Of a stretch of 36,087 nucleotides of DNA, positions 1 to 8,387 are shown in pieces. Every line of letters starts with the position of its first letter. Positions within the stretch are counted from its first letter, which is position 1. The DNA comes from Chlorobium sp. (GTDB taxonomy: Bacteria; Bacteroidota; Chlorobiia; Chlorobiales; Chlorobiaceae): the NCBI GenBank assembly GCA_005843825.1, contig SZXX01000032.1:1-36087 (forward strand), given 5' to 3'. The notes under the pieces are model-generated. The model worked only from the letters and a program-made list of their open reading frames with translations, made no database searches and was not told the DNA's origin. Made by a program: the position numbers and the translations under genes.

Positions 1-601
1 TTCCGACAGGCTGCTAGCTGAAACTGCTTATCAGTTTGGATGGATTAGTCATCCGGAAATCGATTATGTAATAATTCCTTCGGCTTCATCAGAAAAGAGG
101 AAATACATTCCAATGGGGTTTATGTCAAAGGATGTAATTGCAAGTAACCTTTGCTTGATAATTCCCGGTGCAAGTCTTTTTCATTTCGGAGTTTTGACAA
201 GCACGATGCATATGTCGTGGATGCGTGCGATATGCGGTAGGCTTAAAAGCGATTATCGTTATTCAAACAATTTGGTCTACAATAACTTTCCATTTCCCGA
301 AGCCGTCAGCGAAAAGCAGCAGGCCAAAGTTGAGGAAAAAGCACAAGCAGTACTCTCAGCTCGGGAGCTCTTCCCCAATGCAACCCTCGCCGACCTGTAC
401 GACCCACTCTCCATGCCCAGAGAACTCCTCAAGGCTCATCGCGAACTCGACGAAGCCGTTGATGCCACATACCGCCGCGCCCCCTTCAAAACCGAACTCG
501 AACGCCTCGAATACCTCTTCGAACTCTACACCAAATACGCCGAACCCCTTACGCACGCCATAACCAAACCCTCAAAACGCCCCCGCAAACAAACCAGCTG
601 A
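1..601 (+). CDS. MmeI-like class I DNA methyltransferase, C-terminal part (5' end outside window)
   Basis: The reading frame is already open at base 2 and ends at TGA 599-601, so the true start lies before the window. About 199 residues are visible. They contain a serine-rich PSASSEKRKYIPMGF stretch, then MHMSWMRAICGRLKSDYRYS and a YNNFPFP motif. This order is typical of the target-recognition and C-terminal part of MmeI/YeeA-type methyltransferases, which methylate adenine and often carry their own nuclease. The catalytic NPPY and SAM-binding motifs would be upstream and cannot be checked. The tail is helical and ends in a basic KPSKRPRKQTS. Base composition shifts sharply inside the gene: 481-600 has 51 C and 13 G, whereas 121-240 has 20 C and 31 G. 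Family call is fairly secure; the exact restriction-modification type is not. Confidence 0.75.
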   Translation, partial: SDRLLAETAYQFGWISHPEIDYVIIPSASSEKRKYIPMGFMSKDVIASNLCLIIPGASLFHFGVLTSTMHMSWMRAICGRLKSDYRYSNNLVYNNFPFPEAVSEKQQAKVEEKAQAVLSARELFPNATLADLYDPLSMPRELLKAHRELDEAVDATYRRAPFKTELERLEYLFELYTKYAEPLTHAITKPSKRPRKQTS

Positions 602-612
602 ATTACTTTCCA

Positions 613-640
613 GCGCCTCATTGTCGACAAGTTAAGGCGC
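613..640. other. Inverted repeat after the methyltransferase gene
   Basis: GCGCCT at 613-618 and AGGCGC at 635-640 are complementary and enclose the palindrome TTGTCGACAA at 621-630. There is no T-run after the stem, so it is not a standard intrinsic terminator. It may form a cruciform or an RNA hairpin at the 3' end of the upstream transcript. Confidence 0.35.
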
Positions 641-741
641 GTTATCGTTGCCTAATAAATCACAATTCCATCCATTGCAGGATTAAGTGTAGAATATTCT
701 GCATGACATCGGAGAATGTTCTGCTCTTTTTTTTGCCATTA

Positions 742-757
742 GCATGTAAATACATGC
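742..757. promoter_or_regulatory. Palindrome upstream of the sigma-54 type promoter
   Basis: GCATGTA (742-748) and TACATGC (751-757) form a perfect 7-bp inverted repeat separated by AA. It follows a T-rich run and ends about 21 bp before the -24/-12 element at 779. It looks like a dimeric regulator site. Activator sites for sigma-54 promoters usually lie farther upstream, so the role is inferred. Confidence 0.35.
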
Positions 758-778
758 AAAACGTGGTTCTGCAGCTTC

Positions 779-794
779 TGGTACGCTCTTTGCA
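779..794 (+). promoter_or_regulatory. Sigma-54 (RpoN) -24/-12 promoter
   Basis: The sequence is TGGTACG-CTCT-TTGCA. It matches the RpoN consensus TGGCACG-N4-TTGCA/T with one mismatch and has the required 10 bp between the GG (780-781) and GC (792-793) dinucleotides. Transcription would start near 805, about 75 bp before the ATG of the repeat protein. The match is by eye. Confidence 0.6.
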
Positions 795-879
795 ATATTA
801 ATCATGAAGAGATTGACCCATGAGAAAAGAGGGTGAATTATTCAGGAATGATAAAGAAAACGAAACAGGAGATAACATC

Positions 880-1443
880 ATGTTGAACAAAAGCACATTA
901 CTCTTTGCCGCATTAATCAGTGCATCACTGCCAATAATTGCGCAAGCTGCAGAAATAAACGCACCAAATACACAGGGAATCCATTCGACTGCATGTCCAA
1001 CTACAGGAGATAGCAGCACGAGAACGTCCACGGTTCCAGCAGGGCTTAAAGGTCATGTAGTAACAAAATCTGAGGATAGCGGTTCCGACTGTATGAAGGA
1101 TAAGGATGCGAAAACATCCGCGGTTCCTGCCGGACTTAAAGGACATGTTATAATAAAATCCGAGAGTAGCAGTTCCGACTGTATGAAGGATAAGGATTCG
1201 AAAACATCTATGCTCCCTGCTGGACTTAAAGGGCATGTTGTAATCAAATCAGAGGTTCGCGGCTCTGAATGTTTGAAGGATATGAACACGAGTACATCCA
1301 CGGTTCCTGCCGGACTTAAAGGACATTTCGTAATAAACTCTGTAGATAAAGGCTCCGGATGCATGAAGGACAATAAACCAGAACCACTTCAGATATGTAA
1401 GACTGTCCCGGTATCATGTTCCCCAAAAACTGGACATATATAA
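880..1443 (+). CDS. Secreted protein of four 30-residue repeats (unknown function)
   Basis: I do not recognise the family. ATG 880 is preferred because GGAGA lies seven to eleven bases upstream and the protein then begins with a clean signal peptide (MLNKSTLLFAALISASLPIIAQA, cleavage after AQA). An in-frame start at 820 would put about 20 charged residues before it. The 187-residue product has four consecutive 30-residue units from residue 49. Each contains PAGLKGH followed by a variable segment and a single Cys before a Met/Leu-Lys-Asp triplet. The C-terminal tail has two more Cys. Evenly spaced His and Cys suggest metal binding or cross-linking, but that is inference. The gene is monocistronic, between a sigma-54 type promoter and a strong terminator. 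Confidence 0.8.
   Translation: MLNKSTLLFAALISASLPIIAQAAEINAPNTQGIHSTACPTTGDSSTRTSTVPAGLKGHVVTKSEDSGSDCMKDKDAKTSAVPAGLKGHVIIKSESSSSDCMKDKDSKTSMLPAGLKGHVVIKSEVRGSECLKDMNTSTSTVPAGLKGHFVINSVDKGSGCMKDNKPEPLQICKTVPVSCSPKTGHI
1024..1383 (+). repeat. Four tandem 90-bp coding repeats
   Basis: Four in-frame 90-bp units start at 1024, 1114, 1204 and 1294. The best-conserved part encodes PAGLKGH. Units 1 and 2 are closest; unit 4 is the most diverged at its 3' end. The pattern indicates internal tandem duplication under protein-level constraint. Confidence 0.85.
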
Positions 1444-1500
1444 CATCGCCTGTGCCACAATGTTGAGCAGGGGGCAAATAAAACACTGATCACCTATAGA

Positions 1501-1536
1501 AAAGCCTCCCTTAAATGGGAGGCTTTATTTTCCTTT
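1501..1536 (+). terminator. Intrinsic terminator of the repeat-protein gene
   Basis: AAAGCCTCCC (1501-1510) pairs perfectly with GGGAGGCTTT (1517-1526) around a TTAAAT loop, followed by ATTTTCCTTT. It lies 57 bp after the stop codon. Confidence 0.9.
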
Positions 1537-1926
1537 CGGTTTAACCTACACTGTTTTATTTCTTAAATGCTTTAATAAACCAGCTCTTTAGTAACAGTCC
1601 CGCCTCCTCGGCCCACTCCCGCTATAGCAAGCGACCTTTATTATTCTGCGCGCTCCGTTTCCTGATGTTTATATGGGGTGATGGAGTTGTTGAATTGGCT
1701 GAGGTTTCTCGCTTATCCGGTCATTACGGTGATTTCTGGAAGAGTGATAACGGGTCACGTTGTTCTTCTGTAGAAAATTCAGGTTAGGGCAAGCAAGTCG
1801 TGCTCTTTTTATTTTAAGCTTTATTTGGTTATTTTACGTCATCAGGTGGCCGTCTGCAATGCTGTTTATCTGAACACTGGATATCTTGCTCTTCCAACAG
1901 CCGGTATAATTGTTTACAGTCCCCCT
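1537..1926. other. Intergenic stretch without a convincing gene
   Basis: No tRNA, repeat or well-supported gene is visible between the terminator and ATG 1927. A 40-codon frame (1665-1787) and a 30-codon hydrophobic frame inside it lack clear ribosome sites and recognisable homology. The frame of the next gene extends upstream to TTG 1825, but that extension does not resemble its paralogues. Confidence 0.4.
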
Positions 1927-4020
1927 ATGGACAAAAATAACCATCCAACACCAGAAGAGTTGAGCACTCTTGCTGAAGAACGTCTTAAGGTCAAGCAAAA
2001 GAACGTTCAAACAGCTTTTTCCTCACCAGATGAAACCCTCAGGCTTGTTCATGAGCTCGAGGTGCATCAAATAGAGCTTGAAATCCAACAGGAAGAACTT
2101 GCTCGGACCAGACTTGAGCTGGAGGGCAGTCTCACTCAGTACACTAATCTTTACGACTTTGCACCAGCCGGGTATTTGTCTCTTGGGCGTGACAGTATTA
2201 TTCTACAAGCGAACCTTACTGCCACCAAGCTCCTGGGAGTTGATCGCTCCCGTTTACTTGGCATGACCATTAAGCAATTTATTGTTCCCGAGGACTATCG
2301 GGTAATTGATACCCTGCTCGAAACAGTGTTCTCCAAGAGAGTATCTGGATTCTGCGAAGTTAAGCTTACAGCAGGCACTTCCAAGCTATCAAATGGTGAC
2401 CCCGTTCGCACAGTTCGCATTGATGCCGCAATCAGTGATACTGATTATGGATGCAGGGTTATTCTCTCTGATATTACTGAGCAAAAATTTGCTGAAAATG
2501 AACTGCACAGATTTTCTCGTGCGCTTGTAGCAACCAACAGTTGTAATGAGGCACTGATTCACAGCACTGATGAAATGGAATTGGTTCAAAAGATTTGCAA
2601 TATCGTTGTAGATATTGGTGGCTATCGGATGGCATGGATTGGTTATGCAGAACAGGGCAAGGAAAAAAGTGTACGCCCGATAGCGCAATCAGGTTTCGAG
2701 GAAGGCTACCTTGAAACAGTTAAAATATCATGGGATGATACTGAATTTGGACGAGGCCCCACAGGTGCCGCAATCCGCACTGGTAAGCCAATAACCTCGA
2801 TTGATCTTGTCAATGATCCGAAAATGAAACCATGGCAAAGCGAAGCGATCAAGCACGGTTATGCTTCCTCTCTAAGCTTGCCATTGAAAGCCGGTAATGA
2901 GGTATTTGGTGCATTAACTATCTATTCTACCCATCCTAAAGCTTTTAATGCAGAAGAAACAAAGCTACACACCACACTGGCTGACAATCTGGCTTATGGA
3001 ATCACGATGTTGCGAACCCGTGTAGCTAAACAACGTTCAGAAGATGCACTGAAAGCGAGTGAAGAGCGCTTTAGAAGGATGTTTGAGGAGCATTCCGCCA
3101 TAAAATTAGTAATTGATCCGGTTACCGGTAATATTATCGATGCCAACAACGCAGCCGCTGATTTCTATGGGTGGTCAATTGAAGAGCTTTGCAAGATGCA
3201 TATGCAGGAGATCAGTGCTCTCCCGTCTGAAACGTTTGGCGATCGTATGCAGCAAATCATATTGGGAAGGGAAAAAAAGTTTTTATCACAACACCGAAGG
3301 GCAGATGGCTCTCTTCGTGATGTTGAGGCGTTTAACAATGTAATTAAGGTCGGCGGCAAAGACCTCGTTTATGCAATCATTCAAGACATAACTGATCAGA
3401 AAGTTGCAGAAAAAAAGATAAAGAGTTATGTGAAACAGTTGGAAACCGCAATGCAGAGCACGCTCCAGGCGGTAGCAAATGTCGTTGAAGCACATGATCC
3501 CTACACTGCAGGTCATGAGCAGCGCGTGGGCATCATTGCGGCAGATATAGCAAGGGAAATGGGATGGAGCGAAGAGAAGTGTCATACTCTGCAGCTCATC
3601 GGATTGGTGCACGACATCGGCAAAATGAGCGTACCTGCCGAGATACTTTCCAAACCGGGCCGATTGTCAACCATCGAGTTTGAGCTTGTCAAGACTCATG
3701 CTGAACAGGGCAGTCAAATCCTCAAGGATGTCGATTTTTCTCTGCCGATTGCAGAAATCATCCGGGAGCACCACGAGCGCATGGATGGCAGCGGCTATCC
3801 GCAGGGCCTGAAAGGAAAGGAGATACTTTTTGAAGCTCGCATCCTTGCCGTCGCCGATGTGCTTGAAGCCATGGCCTCACATCGCCCTTACAGGGCCTCA
3901 TTAGGTCTTGAAGAAGCCATTAACGAAATTGAGACTCATCGGGTAGAGCACTTTGACCCTGACGTAGTTGATGCCATGCTCCGCCTGTTTCGCGAAAAAG
4001 GCTATCAGCTCCCTGTCTGA
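1927..4020 (+). CDS. PAS-GAF-PAS-HD-GYP sensor, putative cyclic-di-GMP phosphodiesterase
   Basis: Start ATG 1927 is chosen because the protein then aligns from its first residues with its two paralogues in this window. The 697-residue product begins with a helical segment containing HELEVHQIELEIQQEEL. A PAS domain (about 75-190), a GAF domain (about 200-355) and a second PAS domain (about 380-500) follow, then an HD-GYP domain (about 515-697). The HD-GYP part keeps HDIGK and HHERMDGSGYP, the metal and substrate residues of cyclic-di-GMP phosphodiesterases. There are no membrane segments, so it is a cytoplasmic sensor whose output is probably c-di-GMP breakdown. The last ~600 bp are nearly duplicated at the end of the next sensor gene. 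Ligands of the PAS and GAF domains cannot be told from sequence. Confidence 0.88.
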   Translation: MDKNNHPTPEELSTLAEERLKVKQKNVQTAFSSPDETLRLVHELEVHQIELEIQQEELARTRLELEGSLTQYTNLYDFAPAGYLSLGRDSIILQANLTATKLLGVDRSRLLGMTIKQFIVPEDYRVIDTLLETVFSKRVSGFCEVKLTAGTSKLSNGDPVRTVRIDAAISDTDYGCRVILSDITEQKFAENELHRFSRALVATNSCNEALIHSTDEMELVQKICNIVVDIGGYRMAWIGYAEQGKEKSVRPIAQSGFEEGYLETVKISWDDTEFGRGPTGAAIRTGKPITSIDLVNDPKMKPWQSEAIKHGYASSLSLPLKAGNEVFGALTIYSTHPKAFNAEETKLHTTLADNLAYGITMLRTRVAKQRSEDALKASEERFRRMFEEHSAIKLVIDPVTGNIIDANNAAADFYGWSIEELCKMHMQEISALPSETFGDRMQQIILGREKKFLSQHRRADGSLRDVEAFNNVIKVGGKDLVYAIIQDITDQKVAEKKIKSYVKQLETAMQSTLQAVANVVEAHDPYTAGHEQRVGIIAADIAREMGWSEEKCHTLQLIGLVHDIGKMSVPAEILSKPGRLSTIEFELVKTHAEQGSQILKDVDFSLPIAEIIREHHERMDGSGYPQGLKGKEILFEARILAVADVLEAMASHRPYRASLGLEEAINEIETHRVEHFDPDVVDAMLRLFREKGYQLPV

Positions 4021-4035
4021 TGCATCCCAGAGGAA
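3430..4035 (+). repeat. HD-GYP segment, copy 1 of a ~600 bp direct repeat
   Basis: This stretch matches 7112-7715 at roughly nine bases in ten by eye. It runs from just before the HD-GYP domain to about 15 bp past the stop codon. Similarity to the other gene drops abruptly upstream of the junction. This copy is intact. Confidence 0.85.
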
Positions 4036-4101
4036 ATGGTGGTATTGTCAGTAAAAATACTTTTATGTTTGAAGGTATTTAAGCAATACATTAAAAAAGA
4101 A

Positions 4102-4140
4102 GATTGTTGAGGGTATTTATCTCTTTCCCTCAAATCAATC
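4102..4140. other. Long hairpin between the two sensor genes
   Basis: GATTGTTGAGGG (4102-4113) pairs with CCCTCAAATCAATC (4127-4140), with two bulged bases. It is 82 bp after the first sensor's stop and 128 bp before the next start. No T-run follows, so it could be a weak terminator, an RNA-stabilising stem or a regulatory leader. Confidence 0.4.
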
Positions 4141-4267
4141 AGTCGAGTAGGCTCCGCAATAGAGCCCCCTAAGTACGACCATATGGACATTATTTAGATA
4201 AGGAGCAAAGTTCCATTCGGACTGGAATTTACCTGTCGTCCGGTAACGGGCTCATTACTGGCTCAAC

Positions 4268-7200
4268 ATGCCGAAAAAAAATCCTTCCCCACGCCCCGTC
4301 AGTTTATCTGATTTGAGGTCACTCGCTGAAAAGCATCATCAAGTCCTGCAATTGAAAAGACCGGATTATTCCACTTCACCTGAGGATATACTCCGGATTA
4401 TCCATGAACTGGAGGTTCACCAGATCGAACTTGAACTTCAGCAGGACGAACTTATTCAATCTCGAGATGAACAGGCCCAGCTGAAAACAGAGCTTGAGCG
4501 CAACTTGAAGCGCTTTACCGAGCTTTATGATTTTGCCCCGTTGGGCTATGTAACGCTTTCACGAGGCAGCCAGATAGTTGAGGCAAACCTGACTGCGGCC
4601 AAAATACTTGGCGTTAATCGCTCGGCGTTAGTAGGTAATCTGTTGACAAATCTCTTTATCCAGGAAGACCGTCATGTAATATATGGATTGCTTGAAAAAG
4701 TGTTTACCTGGCAGCAGCATGGATATTGTGAAGTCACTCTTTTGCCTGACAAAAAACTTTTTCCAAAGGCTGAACAATCATTTGTAGGCCACATCTTTCG
4801 AATCGATGCTTTAATCAGTGATTCGGCTTATGATTGCAGGGCAATTTTAACGGATGTTACTGATCAAAAAATTTCTGAAAATGCTCTCAAACAGAGCCAG
4901 TACAAGTTCAGGATGCTCTTTGAAGGCCACTCATCCATAATGCTGGTCATTGATGAAACAGGCAGCATCATTGATGCCAACCCGTCAGCAGCTGCTTTTT
5001 ATGGTTTGCCGATCGAAAAGCTCTGTACGATGCATCTTGATAAAATCACCACCAGATCACATGACGCTGTCATGAGTGATCTTGTAAACTTCAGAGCAAC
5101 AAAACAAAACAGATTCACAGCGCTTCACCGTTTAGCAGATGGTTCTTTACGCGATGTAGAAGTAGTAAAAAATACTATAGCAATAGGAAGCAATATTGTT
5201 TTCTACTGCATCATTAACGACATCACCGAACGCAAGCAGGCAGAAAAATTGCTGTTAGACAGTAATGAGCGCTATAGTTCACTCTTTAAAAACATGCTTA
5301 ACGGCATTGCCTACTGCCGTATGATTGTCGAAAATGGGAGCCCGGTTGATTATATCTATGAACAGGTAAATGCCCGATTCGAATTACTGACCGGTTTGAC
5401 CAATGTTGAAGGGAAAAGAGTTTCAGAAGTTATTCCCGGCATCCATCAGATAAGTCCTGAACTTCTTGAGATCTATGGACGGGTAGTGACAACCGGTATC
5501 CTGGAACGTTTTGAGTTTTACCTGGAACCACTCAAAATATGGCTTGAAATCTCAGCCTATAGTCTTCAAAAAGATAACTTTGTTGCCGTATTCGACAATA
5601 TCACCCAACGCAAGCAGGCTGATGCTGAAATAAAAAAATTGAGTACTGCTCTGCAGCAAAGTCCCACGGTTGTTGTCATAACCGATCCTCTGGGCAATAT
5701 TGAATACGTCAATCCGGCATTTACAGCCCACACCGGGTATTCAGCTGAAGAGGTCAAAGGCGAAAATCCCCGCATTCTTAAGTCCGGACTGATGCATGAC
5801 TCTTTCTATGAAGATCTTTGGCAGACAATTCTTTCGGGCAGGATTTGGCGTGGAGAAATGCAGAACAAAAAGAAAAACGGTGAACTTTTCTGGGAACGAG
5901 CCGTTATTTCAGCCCTGTTGAATAGTGATGGTGTGGCAACCAATTTTGTTGCTGTAAAGGAGGATATCACTGCAGAGAAACAACTCTGGGATGAGTTGAC
6001 TGCAGCCAAAGTTCATGCAGAAGAGAGCGATCGTCTGAAATCAGCGTTTCTCGCCAATATCAGCCATGAAATACGAACTCCGATGAATGGCATTCTCGGC
6101 TTTTCAGAACTCCTGAAAGAGCCTCATATAAGTGGAGAGGAACAGGCAGAGTTTATCGGCCTTATTCAGCAAAGCGGCAACAGGATGCTCAATCTCATCA
6201 ATGAACTGATTGATATTTCCCGTTATGATGCAGGCGAAACAACGCTGCAGATTTCCAAAACGCCAGTCAACGCCCTATTGCATGATCTCTTTGCTTTTTT
6301 CAAGCCAGAAATCGAAGAGAAGGGACTCTGTTTGAATTGTACCTGTGAACTTTCCGATGGAGAGAGCATCATTGAAACTGATAGTGGCAAGCTGACCCAG
6401 ATATTGACAAACCTTATCCAGAATGCACTGAAATTCACCAATTCGGGCACCATTGATTTCGGGTATACCAAATCGGGTTCCAAGCTGGAGTTTTATGTTC
6501 TTGATACAGGCATTGGTGTTCCTGCAGAGATGCAACAGAAAATTTTCGAGCGTTTCTGGCAGGCTGATAACACTTTAACCCGGAACCATCAGGGTTCGGG
6601 TCTCGGATTGAGTATTTCAAAGGCCTATGTCGAAATGCTTGGGGGCACAATACAGGTGGAATCCCGAGAAGGCCAAGGCAGTAGATTTTCTTTCACCCTG
6701 CCGGATATTTTGTCCCGTTCCACCCAAATGCCGCCATTCTCTTCAGTTATTCAGGAACCTGCAAAAACGGCTCCAGGTATGACTATCCTCATAGCTGAAG
6801 ATGACGAGATGTGCCGATTGTTGCTTCAAAAAAGCCTGACAGGCGAAAACATCACCATTCTCTATGCTGTTAATGGAAAGGAGGCCGTGGAACAGGTAAA
6901 ATGCCACCAGGAGATCACCCTTGTTCTCATGGACATTAAAATGCCGGTAATGAACGGTTATGAAGCAACACGACTCATTAAACTGCTGCGGCCCGATTTA
7001 CCTGTTATTGCCCAGTCAGCATTTACCTCAAAAAAGGACAGGGAAAAAGCCATAGAGGCTGGGTGTGACAGTTTCATAACCAAACCTATCTACAAAAGCG
7101 AGCTGCTCGAAGTGATACAGTTGGAAACCGCAATGCAGAGTACGCTCCAGGCAGTAGCAAACGTTGTTGAGGCACATGATCCCTACACTGCAGGTCATGA

Positions 7201-7363
7201 GCGGCGTGTTGGCATTATCTCGGCGGATATAGCACGGGAAATGGGGTGGAGCGAAGAGAAGTGCCACACTCTGCAGTTCATCGGATTGGTGCATGACATC
7301 GGCAAAATGAGCATACCTGCAGATACTTTCCAAACCGGGCCGATTGTCAGCAATCGAGTTTGA
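4268..7363 (+). CDS. Hybrid sensor histidine kinase with PAS repeats, receiver and frameshifted HD-GYP domain
   Basis: ATG 4268 gives MPKKNPSPR and the family N-terminal helix (HELEVHQIELELQQDEL). Four PAS or PAS-like domains follow (about 75-200, 210-335, 340-450, 455-580). The kinase core comes next: ISHEIRTP with phospho-acceptor His600, the N box NLIQNALKFT, DTGIGVP and GSGLGLSISK. A receiver domain carries phospho-acceptor Asp889 in LMDIKMP. The chain then passes directly into an HD-GYP domain almost identical to that of the upstream gene. A 2-bp loss at 7320/7321 shifts the frame soon after HDIGK, and translation stops at 7363, removing the GYP half. The kinase and receiver should still fold; the phosphodiesterase output is probably lost. 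The remaining frame is listed separately. Confidence 0.85.
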   Translation: MPKKNPSPRPVSLSDLRSLAEKHHQVLQLKRPDYSTSPEDILRIIHELEVHQIELELQQDELIQSRDEQAQLKTELERNLKRFTELYDFAPLGYVTLSRGSQIVEANLTAAKILGVNRSALVGNLLTNLFIQEDRHVIYGLLEKVFTWQQHGYCEVTLLPDKKLFPKAEQSFVGHIFRIDALISDSAYDCRAILTDVTDQKISENALKQSQYKFRMLFEGHSSIMLVIDETGSIIDANPSAAAFYGLPIEKLCTMHLDKITTRSHDAVMSDLVNFRATKQNRFTALHRLADGSLRDVEVVKNTIAIGSNIVFYCIINDITERKQAEKLLLDSNERYSSLFKNMLNGIAYCRMIVENGSPVDYIYEQVNARFELLTGLTNVEGKRVSEVIPGIHQISPELLEIYGRVVTTGILERFEFYLEPLKIWLEISAYSLQKDNFVAVFDNITQRKQADAEIKKLSTALQQSPTVVVITDPLGNIEYVNPAFTAHTGYSAEEVKGENPRILKSGLMHDSFYEDLWQTILSGRIWRGEMQNKKKNGELFWERAVISALLNSDGVATNFVAVKEDITAEKQLWDELTAAKVHAEESDRLKSAFLANISHEIRTPMNGILGFSELLKEPHISGEEQAEFIGLIQQSGNRMLNLINELIDISRYDAGETTLQISKTPVNALLHDLFAFFKPEIEEKGLCLNCTCELSDGESIIETDSGKLTQILTNLIQNALKFTNSGTIDFGYTKSGSKLEFYVLDTGIGVPAEMQQKIFERFWQADNTLTRNHQGSGLGLSISKAYVEMLGGTIQVESREGQGSRFSFTLPDILSRSTQMPPFSSVIQEPAKTAPGMTILIAEDDEMCRLLLQKSLTGENITILYAVNGKEAVEQVKCHQEITLVLMDIKMPVMNGYEATRLIKLLRPDLPVIAQSAFTSKKDREKAIEAGCDSFITKPIYKSELLEVIQLETAMQSTLQAVANVVEAHDPYTAGHERRVGIISADIAREMGWSEEKCHTLQFIGLVHDIGKMSIPADTFQTGPIVSNRV

Positions 7364-7715
7364 GCTTGTCAAGAATCATGCAGAACAAGGTTATCAAATT
7401 CTCAAGGATGTTGAGTTTTCTCTGCCGATTGCAGAAATCATCCGGGAGCACCACGAGCGTATGGACGGCAGCGGATATCCGCAGGGACTGAAAGGAGAGC
7501 AGACACTTATTGAAGCTCGCATCCTTGCCGTAGCCGATGTGCTTGAGGCCATGGCCTCACATCGCCCTTACCGGGCGGCATTCGGCCTCGAAGTTGCTCT
7601 TCATGAAATTGAGAGCCATCGGGGGGAGCACTTCGACCCGGATGTAGTTGATGCAATGCTCCGCCTGTTTCGCGAAAAAGGCTATCAGCTCCCGGACTGA
7701 TGCATTTCAGAGCAA
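7112..7715 (+). repeat. HD-GYP segment, copy 2 of a ~600 bp direct repeat (2-bp deletion)
   Basis: The counterpart of 3430-4035 begins right after the receiver domain codons at about 7112. It is 2 bp shorter because CG is missing between 7320 and 7321. Substitutions are otherwise mostly silent, which suggests recent duplication or gene conversion followed by a recent deletion. Confidence 0.85.
7323..7700 (+). pseudogene. Out-of-frame C-terminal half of the HD-GYP domain
   Basis: From codon 7323 this frame restores the HD-GYP sequence lost by the 2-bp deletion. It reads through HHERMDGSGYP to YQLPD and the stop at 7698-7700, matching the end of the upstream sensor. The frame has no further stops or gaps. 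A TTG at 7344 is the first possible start, but no ribosome site is evident, so independent expression is doubtful. It could be joined to the kinase by frameshifting, or the lesion could be an assembly error. Confidence 0.75.
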
Positions 7716-7845
7716 AAGGGACGGGATGCTCACAGGAATGCAAAGGACAATGCAACTTGCCGGTTGGCTATTCTGCAATTAATCATTACATATCTATTGT
7801 GCTTTATTAATGTGTTTTCTATGGAAAACCGCCACAAGAGGTATA

Positions 7846-8367
7846 ATGATTGATCTATTACGCAAACGCCGCAGCATAAGGAAATTCACCTCTGAAAAAA
7901 TCCCCGCCGAATCCATTAAAGCACTTGCAGAAGCTGCGCTCAGGTCGCCCTCATCGAAGGGTAGTAAGCCCTGGGAGTTCATTATGGTTGATGATCCTGA
8001 CCTGCTGGACCAGCTTTCCGAAATGAAATCATCGGGATCAGCATTTCTGAAAAACGCTCCTTTGGGCATAGTTGTCTGTGCAGACAGCACCCGTTCAGAC
8101 GTATGGATTGAGGATTGTTCCATTGCGGCGACCATCATCCAGCTTGAAGCGGAATCATTGGGATTGGGCAGTTGCTGGATTCAAGTCAGGAACCGGTTTT
8201 ATAATGACGGCAAAACCAGTGAAGCCCGCATTCGGGAATTGCTTGGGATTGAGGCACATATAAAAGTATTATCCATTATCGCTGTCGGGTATCCAGCTGA
8301 ATCAAAACCATCAGTGCCTTCTGAAAAACTCTTGAACGAAAGAATCAAATACAACCGTTGGGCTTGA
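7846..8367 (+). CDS. Nitroreductase family protein
   Basis: ATG 7846 follows AAGAGGT at a short spacing and gives MIDLLRKRRSIRKF, the classic start of FMN-dependent nitroreductases. The frame opens earlier at 7810, but those residues are not family-like. Supporting motifs in the 173-residue product are ALRSPSSKGSKPWEF (FMN phosphate and ring contacts), the mid-chain IEDCSIAATIIQLEAESLGLGSCWIQV segment, and a C-terminal VGYPAE. Such enzymes reduce quinones, nitro compounds or flavins with NAD(P)H in the cytoplasm; the substrate cannot be predicted. A flavin reductase-like gene starts 20 bp downstream, so both are probably co-transcribed. Confidence 0.88.
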   Translation: MIDLLRKRRSIRKFTSEKIPAESIKALAEAALRSPSSKGSKPWEFIMVDDPDLLDQLSEMKSSGSAFLKNAPLGIVVCADSTRSDVWIEDCSIAATIIQLEAESLGLGSCWIQVRNRFYNDGKTSEARIRELLGIEAHIKVLSIIAVGYPAESKPSVPSEKLLNERIKYNRWA

Positions 8368-8387
8368 GGATCACACAACGAAATACC

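Noticed and set aside
1053-1373. Minus-strand open frames opposite the repeat protein
   Set aside because: They are repeats only because the sense gene is a tandem repeat; no start signals and no family.
1665-1787. 40-codon frame, and a 30-codon hydrophobic frame within it, upstream of the first sensor
   Set aside because: No clear ribosome site, no recognisable family, and too short to separate from chance. The hydrophobic frame faintly recalls a membrane-protein fragment but not enough to call.
1825-1926. Upstream extension of the first sensor gene from TTG 1825
   Set aside because: The extra 34 residues do not match the paralogues, which all begin about 10 residues before the shared helix; ATG 1927 fits better.
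7028-7372. Long minus-strand open frame opposite the HD-GYP segment (a similar one lies at 3286-3612)
   Set aside because: Both are antisense to conserved HD-GYP codons and arise from the duplicated sequence; the translations resemble no protein family.
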